From positions 124,001 through 188,000 of the forward strand of contig CAZDDX010000002.1 in NCBI GenBank assembly GCA_964504345.1: a stretch of DNA of 64,000 bases, in the 5' to 3' direction. This DNA comes from CAMDTE01 sp964504345 (GTDB lineage Bacteria; Bacteroidota; Bacteroidia; Flavobacteriales; Schleiferiaceae). Of this stretch, positions 24,972 to 33,589 are shown one piece after another (position 1 is the first letter of the stretch; each line of letters begins with the position of its first letter). The notes under the pieces were generated by a model, which ran no database searches, was not told where the DNA came from, and was given only the letters and a program-made list of their open reading frames with translations. The position numbers and the translations under genes are program-made.

Positions 24972-26207
24972 ATGCTGACCGAACTCTTCTCCTACCTGGA
25001 TTCCGCGTACGACGTACCCGGTGCGGGCCTCTTCCGGTTCATTACGTTCCGCGCCGGAATGGCCATCCTCATTTCGCTCCTGATCTCCATGGTCTTTGGG
25101 CGCCAACTGATCGACGCCCTGCGCCGGAAGCAAATTGGCGAAACGGTTCGTGATTTAGGCTTAGAAGGTCAAATGCAGAAAAAAGGAACCCCCACCATGG
25201 GAGGCCTCATCATCCTGGCAGCCATCTTGGTGCCCACCCTGCTTCTGGCTAAATTGGACAACATCTACATCCAACTGCTGTTGCTGACCACCGTTTGGAT
25301 GGGGTTCATTGGGTTTTTGGACGACTACATCAAGGTTTTCAAAAAGAACAAAGAGGGCCTTCGGGGCATCTTCAAAGTAATCGGCCAAATTGGACTGGGC
25401 GTCATTGTGGGTGCGGCCTTTTACCTCCACCCGGATGTGGTAATGAAAGAAGAACTTCCCGCCCAAGCAGACGTCAATCTGCACGGCGAAGAGGCACGTG
25501 GCATCCCCACTTTTGGGCCGGCCGTGAAAAGTTTAAAAACCACGGTTCCCTTCCTCAAGGAAACCACTTTTGACTATGCCGATTTAGCGGTGGTTTTTGG
25601 CGAGCATGCTGCAGACTGGGCCTGGCTTGTGTTCATTCCCATTGTGCTGTTCATTGTGACGGCCGTGAGCAACGGCGCCAACCTGACCGACGGTCTGGAC
25701 GGGCTGGCGGCGGGGACATCGGCCATCGTGGCGTTTGCCTTGGCTGTGTTGGCGTACGTCAGCGGCTCCGTGGTTTTTGCCTCCTACCTGGACATCATGT
25801 ACATCCCCAATACGGGTGAACTGGTGGTGTTCGCCGCCGCTTTCCTGGGGGCCTGCATTGGCTTCTTGTGGTACAATACCTACCCTGCCCAGGTATTTAT
25901 GGGCGACACCGGCAGCTTGTCCATCGGTGGAATCATTGCCGTATTTGCCATTGCCATCCGCAAAGAATTGCTCATCCCCATTCTGGCCGGGGTATTCTTG
26001 GTGGAGAATTTGTCGGTGGTTCTTCAGGTTACCTACTTCAAGTACACCAAGAAAAAATACGGCGAGGGCCGTCGAATTTTCCTGATGTCTCCGCTCCACC
26101 ACCACTACCAAAAGAAGGGCTACCACGAAGCGAAAATTGTGACGCGCTTTTGGATTGTGGGCATTCTCTTGGCGGTTTTCTCCATCATCACCCTCAAACT
26201 GCGTTGA
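24972..26207 (+). CDS. mraY: phospho-N-acetylmuramoyl-pentapeptide-transferase
   Basis: Integral membrane enzyme that makes lipid I from UDP-MurNAc-pentapeptide and undecaprenyl phosphate. About ten transmembrane helices are visible. Catalytic motifs are KKGTPTMGGL, the aspartate pair in GFLDDYIKV, NLTDGLDGLA, the magnesium-binding DTGSLSIGG and MSPLHHHYQKKG. At 411 residues it is about 50 longer than E. coli MraY. The extra part is a periplasmic insertion around residues 155-195 (LHGEEARGIPTFG), which I believe is shared by Bacteroidota MraY. murD follows 4 nt after the stop. Confidence 0.97.
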   Translation: MLTELFSYLDSAYDVPGAGLFRFITFRAGMAILISLLISMVFGRQLIDALRRKQIGETVRDLGLEGQMQKKGTPTMGGLIILAAILVPTLLLAKLDNIYIQLLLLTTVWMGFIGFLDDYIKVFKKNKEGLRGIFKVIGQIGLGVIVGAAFYLHPDVVMKEELPAQADVNLHGEEARGIPTFGPAVKSLKTTVPFLKETTFDYADLAVVFGEHAADWAWLVFIPIVLFIVTAVSNGANLTDGLDGLAAGTSAIVAFALAVLAYVSGSVVFASYLDIMYIPNTGELVVFAAAFLGACIGFLWYNTYPAQVFMGDTGSLSIGGIIAVFAIAIRKELLIPILAGVFLVENLSVVLQVTYFKYTKKKYGEGRRIFLMSPLHHHYQKKGYHEAKIVTRFWIVGILLAVFSIITLKLR

Positions 26208-26211
26208 TTCC

Positions 26212-27606
26212 GTGAACCTACTGGACCAATACCCTTCGGTAGCCATCCTGGGCGGCGGCGAAAGTGGCGTGGGCGCAGCCATCTTGGCCAAAGACCGCGG
26301 CCACCGCGTGTTTTTGAGCGACGGCGGCGCGTTGAAGGCGCAGTACGCGGCCCAGTTGGACCACGAAGGGATCGCCTACGAGCAAGGCGGGCACTCCCTG
26401 GAGGTGTTGCTGGCGTCTGATTTGTTGATCAAATCCCCCGGCATTCCGGACACGGCTCCCGCCGTAGCGGCCTGCTTGGAGCGCGGAATTCCCGTGTGGT
26501 CTGAACTAGAATTTGCTTTTCACTACACCTCCAGCCCCATTGTGGCCATTACGGGCTCCAACGGGAAAACCACCACCACCACCCTCACCCACCACATTGT
26601 GGAGCAAGCGGGCTTGGAAGTGGGTCTGGGAGGCAACATCGGACAAAGTTTCGCACTGCAGGTGGCGCGAAACCCAAAACCACTGTACGTATTGGAGGTC
26701 AGCAGCTTTCAGTTGGACAACTGCTACGCCTTTCGTCCGCACATCGCCATCCTCTGCAACATCACCCCGGACCATTTGGACCGCTACGCGTACCAAATGG
26801 AGCGCTACGCCGCCTCCAAAATGCGCATTGCTCAAGCACAAACGGAAGAAGACTACTTCCTCTACTGCCTGGAAGATCCGGAAACGGCAAAAGCCATGAA
26901 GGCCAACCCCACCCGATCCCACCTTCTGCCGTTCAGCTTGAATGCCCCGCCGGAACCCAATGCCTTTGGCGCCTTTGCCATGCCCGGCACCGTGGCGACC
27001 CATGAATCTACCGAACACCCAACCTACCTCATCCACGATCCCAAAACACGCGAAACCATGACCATCGAAGAACTCGCTCTCCAAGGCAAACACAACGCGT
27101 ACAACTCTTTGGCAGCTGGACTTGCTGCCCGACTTCTTCATGTTCGCAAAGAGGCCGTTCGCGAAAGTTTGGCGCACTTCGAAAGCTTAGAACACCGCTT
27201 GGAGACCGTTGCTTCTGTTCACGGAATTTCCTTCATCAACGACTCCAAAGCCACCAACGTAAACTCAACCTACTACGCCCTGGAGAGCATGCAGCACCCC
27301 ACCGTCTGGATTGTGGGCGGCGTGGATAAAGGAAACGACTATACAGAACTCATGACCTTGGTGGCGAGTAAAGTAAAGGCCATTGTGTGCCTGGGCACGG
27401 ACAACTCCAAGATCCTAGCGGCCTTCGCCAACAGCCACCTCCCTGTGGTGGAAACTCGCTCCATGGCGGATGCCGTAAAGGCCAGCTACAGCTTGGCCCG
27501 CAAAGGAGACACCGTGCTGCTCTCCCCCTGCTGCGCCAGCTTTGATTTGTTTCAAAACTACGAGGACCGCGGCCGACAGTTCAAAGAAAACGTCCGCAGC
27601 CTGTAA
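26212..27606 (+). CDS. murD: UDP-MurNAc-L-alanine: D-glutamate ligase
   Basis: Adds D-glutamate to UDP-MurNAc-L-Ala. The N-terminal nucleotide fold has AILGGGESGVGAA, the ATP loop is ITGSNGKTTTT, and CNITPDHLDRY and FINDSKATNVNST follow. The start is a GTG at 26212, 4 nt after mraY: the frame stays open further upstream, but only within mraY and without family sequence. The product has 464 residues. ftsW begins 39 nt downstream. Confidence 0.95.
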   Translation: MNLLDQYPSVAILGGGESGVGAAILAKDRGHRVFLSDGGALKAQYAAQLDHEGIAYEQGGHSLEVLLASDLLIKSPGIPDTAPAVAACLERGIPVWSELEFAFHYTSSPIVAITGSNGKTTTTTLTHHIVEQAGLEVGLGGNIGQSFALQVARNPKPLYVLEVSSFQLDNCYAFRPHIAILCNITPDHLDRYAYQMERYAASKMRIAQAQTEEDYFLYCLEDPETAKAMKANPTRSHLLPFSLNAPPEPNAFGAFAMPGTVATHESTEHPTYLIHDPKTRETMTIEELALQGKHNAYNSLAAGLAARLLHVRKEAVRESLAHFESLEHRLETVASVHGISFINDSKATNVNSTYYALESMQHPTVWIVGGVDKGNDYTELMTLVASKVKAIVCLGTDNSKILAAFANSHLPVVETRSMADAVKASYSLARKGDTVLLSPCCASFDLFQNYEDRGRQFKENVRSL

Positions 27607-27645
27607 CAAAGCCTCCAGCATACAAACCTTCCAAAAAATCCAGCC

Positions 27646-28821
27646 GTGCGCGCACTCATCCGACGATTCTTCCAAGGCAACACCATTTTGTGGATGTTGT
27701 TTTTGGCGTTGGTGGTGTTTTCCTTTTTGCCGGTATTCAGCGCCAGTAGGCACGGTTTTCAGTACCACGTTTTCTTTGCGCTTGTTGGCGTAGGAATAGC
27801 CGTTCTGGTACATCGGATTCCCAGTAAATTCTACGGGGTTGCCGCGTTCTTAGGACTTTTTGTGGTCACAGCACTCCTGGCCTACACCCTGGCGCAAGGA
27901 GACACCATAGATGGTGCCAATGCGGCCCGATGGTTCAAAATTGCGGGAGTAGGTTTTCAGCCGTCTGCTTTGGCGAACATCGTCCTTTTAACCCATTTGA
28001 GCCGGGTTCTGACCAAGAAAAACCCCCCAAAGACACTGCGCGAAGGATTGTGGAGCGTGGTGCTCCCGTTGGGACTGATTTGCGGATTGGTTCTTCCCGC
28101 CAACTTATCAACGGCGGCACTGATCTTCATCAATGCTTCGGTCGTACTCTGGACCGCTAATTTCCCCCGCAAAGCCTATTTTCAACTACTGGGAATCGCC
28201 GTCGGCTTGCTGCTGCTGTTCGTCCTTACGGCCAAGGCATTTCCCGATTTGTTTCCCAACCGCGTAGATACGTGGATGTCGCGCATTGAGAACTTTGCGG
28301 GAACAAAAGAAGATGCCGACACGTACCAAGTTGACCTCGCCAAAATGGCCATTGCCCAAGGCCACCTCGTGGGACAAGGTCCCGGCCGTGGCATTCAAAA
28401 GAACTTTTTGCCGCAGAAAAACACGGACTTCATCTACGCACTGGTGGTGGAGGAATGGGGAATTCTGGGCGGTGGATCTTTGGTCTTGGTCTACGTTTGG
28501 ATCTTCCTACAATCGGTGCGGGTGGGGCAACGCGCCACAGACGCCACGGGCCACGTAATGGCCATTGGTTTGGGCTTTTCTATTGTTTTTCAAGCCTTTA
28601 CAAACATGATGGTGGCGGTAGGTCTGTTCCCGGTGACCGGTCAAACACTTCCTCTAGTAAGTGAGGGAGGTTCGTCCATTTTGATGACGTGTTTGGCCAT
28701 GGGCATGATTCTGGGCATTTCCCGCGGAGAGGGCGAAGAAGCGGAGGCCGACGGCGCCTTTGCCCTGGGCGGCTCCGAGTCTTTACTTTCCAAAGAACCC
28801 AACGAGGAACCTTCCTTATGA
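27646..28821 (+). CDS. ftsW: septal peptidoglycan glycosyltransferase FtsW
   Basis: SEDS-family polymerase that works with FtsI to make septal glycan strands. The 391-residue protein has about ten membrane helices. Family motifs include GANAARWFKIAGVGFQPSALANI (split here as GANAARWFKI and FQPSALANI), GQGPGRGIQKNFLP, DFIYALVVEEWG and PLVSEGGSSILMT near the C-terminus. It begins with GTG. FtsW is chosen over RodA because of its place between murD and murG. Its end overlaps murG by 4 nt (ATGA). Confidence 0.95.
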   Translation: MRALIRRFFQGNTILWMLFLALVVFSFLPVFSASRHGFQYHVFFALVGVGIAVLVHRIPSKFYGVAAFLGLFVVTALLAYTLAQGDTIDGANAARWFKIAGVGFQPSALANIVLLTHLSRVLTKKNPPKTLREGLWSVVLPLGLICGLVLPANLSTAALIFINASVVLWTANFPRKAYFQLLGIAVGLLLLFVLTAKAFPDLFPNRVDTWMSRIENFAGTKEDADTYQVDLAKMAIAQGHLVGQGPGRGIQKNFLPQKNTDFIYALVVEEWGILGGGSLVLVYVWIFLQSVRVGQRATDATGHVMAIGLGFSIVFQAFTNMMVAVGLFPVTGQTLPLVSEGGSSILMTCLAMGMILGISRGEGEEAEADGAFALGGSESLLSKEPNEEPSL

Positions 28822-29930
28822 GCCAGCCCCTGCGATTCCTCCTTTCCGGCGGCGGCACCGGCGGACACATCTTCCCGGCGGTCAGCATTGCCGACGGTCT
28901 TCGCGCTCGTTTCCCGCATTGCGAAATTGAATTCGTGGGCGCCATGGGCAAAATGGAAATGGAGAAGGTTCCCGCGGCCGGGTACCCCATTACGGGATTG
29001 CCCATCGCCGGATTTCAGCGCCAGCGCCTGGCGGCGAACTTTAGCTTACCGTGGAAAATCCTCCGCAGCCTGTGGCTGTGCCGCGGAATTTTGCGTCGGT
29101 TTCAACCCGATGTGGTGATAGGCACTGGTGGGTACGCCAGCGCCCCAACCCTGTGGATGTCTCAACGCATGGGCATTCCCACGGTGGTGCAGGAACAAAA
29201 CTCCTACGCCGGGGTGACCAACCGCGGGGTGTCCCAAAAAGCGCGGGCCGTATGTGTGGCGTACGACGGTTTGGAGCGCTGGTTCCCGGCAGACCGCACG
29301 TACAAAACCGGCAACCCCGTCCGGGCCGCCGTAGCCGCTTTGGCTGCCGTCCCCACAACCGTAAACCAACGTGCGGAAGCCGCCCAAAAGCTGGGATTGG
29401 ATCCTGCGCAGCCCATCCTGGTGGTGCTGGGCGGCAGCTTGGGCGCCCGCGCCATCAACCAAGCCGTGGAGGCCGCCTGGCCCCAGTGGACTGCTGCCGG
29501 ATTGCAGGTGGTGTGGCAGTGCGGCGCCCTGTACCACGCGGCCATTGCAGCGCGTCTGCCACAAAACACGCCGGGTCTGCAACTCACCGCCTTTGTTCAG
29601 GACATGACCGCCCTATACCGCGCGGCGGACTTGGTGATCAGCCGGGCAGGTGCGGGAACGCTGAGCGAACTGGCCTGCGCGGGCATGCCGGCCATATTGG
29701 TGCCCTCGCCCAACGTGGCGGAAGACCACCAAACGCACAATGCTCGGGCTTTTGAGCGCGCCGGAGCGGCCGTGCTGTTGCCGGAAACCCAACTGATGGA
29801 ACTCAATACTCGTGTTCTGGAATTGATGGCGGATGAGGACCGTCGGGCAGCACTGCGCGCAGCCACACGAACCTTAGCCCTGCCCGGAGCCACTGAAGCC
29901 ATTGTGGAACACATTGTTCAAGCCCTGTGA
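28818..29930 (+). CDS. murG: UDP-GlcNAc: lipid I N-acetylglucosaminyltransferase
   Basis: Adds GlcNAc to lipid I to form lipid II on the inner face of the membrane. The N-terminal glycine-rich loop is LLSGGGTGGHIFPA; GTGGYASAP, EQNSYAGVTNR, VLGGSLGARAINQ and the donor-binding region DLVISRAGAGTLSEL follow. The ATG at 28818 sits in the ATGA overlap with ftsW; upstream in-frame codons lie inside ftsW and lack family sequence. The product has 370 residues. It overlaps the murC start by one base (TGATG). Confidence 0.97.
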   Translation: MSQPLRFLLSGGGTGGHIFPAVSIADGLRARFPHCEIEFVGAMGKMEMEKVPAAGYPITGLPIAGFQRQRLAANFSLPWKILRSLWLCRGILRRFQPDVVIGTGGYASAPTLWMSQRMGIPTVVQEQNSYAGVTNRGVSQKARAVCVAYDGLERWFPADRTYKTGNPVRAAVAALAAVPTTVNQRAEAAQKLGLDPAQPILVVLGGSLGARAINQAVEAAWPQWTAAGLQVVWQCGALYHAAIAARLPQNTPGLQLTAFVQDMTALYRAADLVISRAGAGTLSELACAGMPAILVPSPNVAEDHQTHNARAFERAGAAVLLPETQLMELNTRVLELMADEDRRAALRAATRTLALPGATEAIVEHIVQAL

Positions 29931-31306
29931 TGAGCGCATTACACCTGCCCCCCGTTCGCACGGCCTACTTCTTGGGCATTGGCGGCATTGGCATGAGCGC
30001 ATTGGCGCGACACGCTCTAGCTTTGGGCTGGAAGGTTGGCGGATACGACAAAACTCCCTCCCCCTTGACGGACTCCCTGGTGGAGGAAGGTGTTTGGTTC
30101 ACTACAGACGATAGCGTGGAATCGCTACCGATCCCATTCAACACGCCCGGTGAAGTTTTGGTGGTGTGGACGCCGGCCATTCCCGCAGACCATCCGCAGC
30201 GCATTCACTTTGCTCAGGGCGGTTTTGCATTCTACAAACGCGCGGAGGTTTTGGCCGCTTGGGCCAACGACGGCCTGTGCGTGGCAGTGGGCGGCACCCA
30301 CGGAAAAACCACCACGTCCAGTTTATTGGCCTGGATCTTGTTTCAAGCTGGAACCGGAGCGCGCGCTTTTCTGGGCGGCATCGCCACCAACTTTGGCTCC
30401 AACCGCGTAGCGGGAACTGGGCCCATCACCGTGGTCGAAGCTGATGAGTTTGACCGTTCGTTCCTGCACCTGCGCCCCCGCGTGGCCTTGATTACCAGCA
30501 CGGACGCGGACCATTTGGACATTTACGGAACGGCCGAAGGCGCGCGTATGGCCTTTGAGGCCTTTGCCGCGCTCACCTTGAACAACGGCGGCACCTTGCT
30601 GGAGGCCAACGGCCTGAACCTGGGCGGAATCGCCTACGGTGTGGACGCGCCAGACGCTGCCTACTCCGCCTTCAACCTCCGCACCGAAGACGGTTACCAA
30701 GTATTTGATTTGCGCCTGGAAAACGTTGAAATTCTTGGCGTTCGCGCCGGGCTCCCCGGGCGACACAACATTGAGAATGCGGTGGGAGCGGCCGCAGCTG
30801 CCCACTTGCTGGGGGTGAAAACGGAAGACATTTGCGCCGCAATTGCGTCGTTCCGTGGAGTGGCCCGACGGTTTGACGTTCGGGTCCGAACGGACGCCAC
30901 GGTGTACATTGATGACTACGCCCACCATCCCACCGAAATACGCGCCGCCCTGCGGGCCGCGCGCCAACTGCACCCCAACCGCCCCCTCACCGCCCTTTTT
31001 CAGCCCCACCTCTTCACGCGCACCCGGGACTTCCTTCCTGAATTCGCCGATGCCCTGCAGGAAGCAGATACCGTCGTACTCTTGCCCATCTACCCCGCGC
31101 GGGAATTGCCCGTTCCGGGCATCACCTCAGAGGCCCTGGCCGCGGCCTTCCCGGAAGAAAAACGACCGCAAGTTTTGTCTCCCCAAGCGGCTGTGGAATG
31201 GGTTCTAAGCACCCACCCTTCCTTGCTGATGACCTTAGGTGCCGGAGACATCGACCGATTGGTTCCTGTTATTGAAGACCATTTTACTCAACATTCCCAG
31301 CGCTAA
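29930..31306 (+). CDS. murC: UDP-N-acetylmuramate: L-alanine ligase
   Basis: Adds the first residue, L-alanine, to UDP-MurNAc. Motifs: YFLGIGGIGMSALA at the N-terminus, ATP loop GGTHGKTTTS, EADEFDRSFL, GLPGRHNIENA and IDDYAHHPTEI. The ATG at 29930 overlaps the murG stop by one base; the GTG just before it would add a single residue. Length is 458 residues. ftsQ follows 38 nt downstream. ddl, often next to murC in other phyla, is absent. Confidence 0.96.
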   Translation: MSALHLPPVRTAYFLGIGGIGMSALARHALALGWKVGGYDKTPSPLTDSLVEEGVWFTTDDSVESLPIPFNTPGEVLVVWTPAIPADHPQRIHFAQGGFAFYKRAEVLAAWANDGLCVAVGGTHGKTTTSSLLAWILFQAGTGARAFLGGIATNFGSNRVAGTGPITVVEADEFDRSFLHLRPRVALITSTDADHLDIYGTAEGARMAFEAFAALTLNNGGTLLEANGLNLGGIAYGVDAPDAAYSAFNLRTEDGYQVFDLRLENVEILGVRAGLPGRHNIENAVGAAAAAHLLGVKTEDICAAIASFRGVARRFDVRVRTDATVYIDDYAHHPTEIRAALRAARQLHPNRPLTALFQPHLFTRTRDFLPEFADALQEADTVVLLPIYPARELPVPGITSEALAAAFPEEKRPQVLSPQAAVEWVLSTHPSLLMTLGAGDIDRLVPVIEDHFTQHSQR

Positions 31307-31344
31307 TTGCACCGAACTGTACCCAAAAACAAACGTCTGAAATC

Positions 31345-32085
31345 GTGAAAACCTCCTGGAAAAAATACCTGCAAACCGCGCTCCTCTTGGGGGGCGTGTT
31401 GGGGTTGTTTAGGGGTGCCGCGGAAGGCGTGCAGCGATCCGGCAACCAAAAGGTAGCCGGGATGCAGTGGACGTTGGAACAGCCCGCAGACCAAGCCCTG
31501 CTGGACGAACAAGATTTGCGTCGATTGGTGGTGCGAATTGGGGCGCCTTATTCGGGAAAATCGCAGAAAGAAATTAACATTCGATTGTTGGAAGAAACCT
31601 TGGAATCACATCCACTGGTTGAAAAAGCCGAAGTATTTTCAACTTGGGATGGGACCATCCATGCCCGCGTGAAACAAAAAGTTGCTAAAGTGCGTGTAAT
31701 TCAAGCAAATACGTCCTATTATTTGGACAGCCGCGGGGGCAAAATGCCCCTGTCGCCGCGCGCTTCGGCCCCCGTTCCGGTGCTCACCGGCGATTTGGAT
31801 TCTGCGCGTATTGCTCAAGGATTTCGTTTGCTGGAGCAGGCAACCGCCTCCGCCACGTTTCCCGGCGGTTGGTCCGGATTGGAAGTAGACCGGGTGGGAA
31901 CCTTTACCGCTTACCCCGTTTTTGCAAATCATGCCCTGGTTTGGGGACGGCCGCTGCACTTCCAAGACAAAGCGGAACGACTTTCTGTTTTTTACACCTA
32001 CCTCACCCAAGCCGGGTTGTTGGACTCACTGGAAACGGTGAACGTTCGCTTCAACGGCCAAGTGGTTTATACCCTTCAAGACTGA
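31345..32085 (+). CDS. ftsQ: cell division protein FtsQ
   Basis: Bitopic divisome protein that links early and late division proteins with FtsB and FtsL. The 246-residue chain has a short N-terminus and a membrane helix at about residues 10-22. It continues with a POTRA-like domain (DEQDLRRLVVR, LEETLESHPLVEKAEVFSTWDG) and a beta domain (VKQKVAKVRVIQ, YYLDSRGGKMPLS, VPVLTGD). The start codon is GTG at 31345. Its position between murC and ftsA supports the call. ftsA starts 5 nt after the stop. Confidence 0.9.
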   Translation: MKTSWKKYLQTALLLGGVLGLFRGAAEGVQRSGNQKVAGMQWTLEQPADQALLDEQDLRRLVVRIGAPYSGKSQKEINIRLLEETLESHPLVEKAEVFSTWDGTIHARVKQKVAKVRVIQANTSYYLDSRGGKMPLSPRASAPVPVLTGDLDSARIAQGFRLLEQATASATFPGGWSGLEVDRVGTFTAYPVFANHALVWGRPLHFQDKAERLSVFYTYLTQAGLLDSLETVNVRFNGQVVYTLQD

Positions 32086-32090
32086 TCGCA

Positions 32091-33569
32091 ATGGAAAAAA
32101 TCGCAGTTGGACTGGACATAGGCACCACCAAAATTGTGGCTATCGTTGGCAAGCGCAACGAATTTGGCAAAATTGAAATCATTGGCATGGGCAAAGCGCC
32201 CAGCTTGGGGGTGCAGCGCGGCGTCGTTACCAACATCGTGCAGACTGTAGATTCCATTCAACGCGCCACCGCTTTGGCGGAAGAAGATGCGCAACTGACC
32301 ATCAACAGCGTGGTGGTGGGCATTGCCGGACAGCACATCCGCAGCCTGCAGCACTCGGACTACATCACCCGTGAGGACCGCGAATCCGTCATTGAAGAAG
32401 CGGATTTGACCCGACTGACGGACAACGTGCACAAGTTGGTCATGAACCCCGGCGAGGAGATCATCCACGTGCTTCCGCAGGAATACCGCGTGGACGGCCA
32501 GGGCGAAATTTTTGAGCCCCGCGGCATGTACGGCGGCCGTTTGGAAGCCAGCTTCCACATTGTGGTGGGCCAAGTCACCAGCATCCGCAACATTGCGCGC
32601 TGCGTGAAAAGTGCCAACCTGGAAGTGCACGACATCAACCTGGAGCCCCTTGCTTCTGCGGAAGCCGTTTTGAGTCAAGAAGAAAAAGAGGCCGGCGTAG
32701 TTTTGGTAGACATTGGAGGCGGCACCACAGACGTGGCCATCTTCAAGGACGGCATCATCCGGCACACCGCCGTCATTCCGTTTGGCGGCAACATGATCAC
32801 CAACGACATCAAGGAGGGCTGCTCCATCATCGAAAAGCAAGCAGAACTGCTGAAGGTACGTTTTGGCTCTGCTTGGCCGGGCGAAAACAAAGACAACGAA
32901 ATCGTATCCATTCCGGGTCTTCGCGGGCACGACCCCAAGGAAATCAGCCTGAAAACGCTGTCCAAAATCATTCATTCCCGATGCGTTGAGATCATTGAGG
33001 CTGTTTACTCGGAAATCAAGGCCTACGGCCACGACCAACCGCGCAAAAAGTTGATTGCCGGCATCGTGCTTACGGGCGGTGGATCCCAACTCAACCACAT
33101 CAAACAATTGGTGGAGTACGTCACCGGGATGTACACGCGCATTGGTTACCCCAACGAACACTTGGCGGGTCAGGCCGACGGTGCTGAATTGTCCAGTCCC
33201 ATCTACGCCACCGCGGTAGGCTTGCTCATGAAAGGCTTGGATAGTAAGATTGAGTTCCCCATGGTAACCAATCCGGAATTGGAGTCTGTTTTTAGCCCAG
33301 AATTTGCACCACTTGCGCAACCGTTCACACCCATGTCTTCGCCCGTCAGCATTCCAACCACGAGTGCTGCAGGTGCTTTTGCGCCAACGGCCGCAACGGG
33401 AACGGCATCAACTGCACCCAATCCCATGGAAGCGCTTTCCCCCGAATCCACTGGGGAAGGTGAAAGCGCAGACGCCGAAACTGCGTCCAATTCCGAACTC
33501 ACCGAAAAACGACCCAACTTCTTTGAATCTTGGGTACATCGCTTTGTAAAATTCATCGACGAAGAATAA
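32091..33569 (+). CDS. ftsA: cell division protein FtsA
   Basis: Actin-like protein that tethers FtsZ to the membrane. The ATP-binding parts are GLDIGTTKIVAIVG at residues 7-20, LVDIGGGTTDVAIF in the middle and GIVLTGGGSQL near 325. The 492-residue length exceeds E. coli FtsA (420): after about residue 405 comes a low-complexity linker rich in Ala, Pro, Ser and Thr, and then the C-terminal amphipathic stretch FESWVHRFVKFIDEE, the expected membrane-targeting helix. The ATG at 32091 is chosen over upstream in-frame codons, which lie inside ftsQ. Confidence 0.96.
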   Translation: MEKIAVGLDIGTTKIVAIVGKRNEFGKIEIIGMGKAPSLGVQRGVVTNIVQTVDSIQRATALAEEDAQLTINSVVVGIAGQHIRSLQHSDYITREDRESVIEEADLTRLTDNVHKLVMNPGEEIIHVLPQEYRVDGQGEIFEPRGMYGGRLEASFHIVVGQVTSIRNIARCVKSANLEVHDINLEPLASAEAVLSQEEKEAGVVLVDIGGGTTDVAIFKDGIIRHTAVIPFGGNMITNDIKEGCSIIEKQAELLKVRFGSAWPGENKDNEIVSIPGLRGHDPKEISLKTLSKIIHSRCVEIIEAVYSEIKAYGHDQPRKKLIAGIVLTGGGSQLNHIKQLVEYVTGMYTRIGYPNEHLAGQADGAELSSPIYATAVGLLMKGLDSKIEFPMVTNPELESVFSPEFAPLAQPFTPMSSPVSIPTTSAAGAFAPTAATGTASTAPNPMEALSPESTGEGESADAETASNSELTEKRPNFFESWVHRFVKFIDEE

Positions 33570-33589
33570 TTGCACACAAGTACACGTTT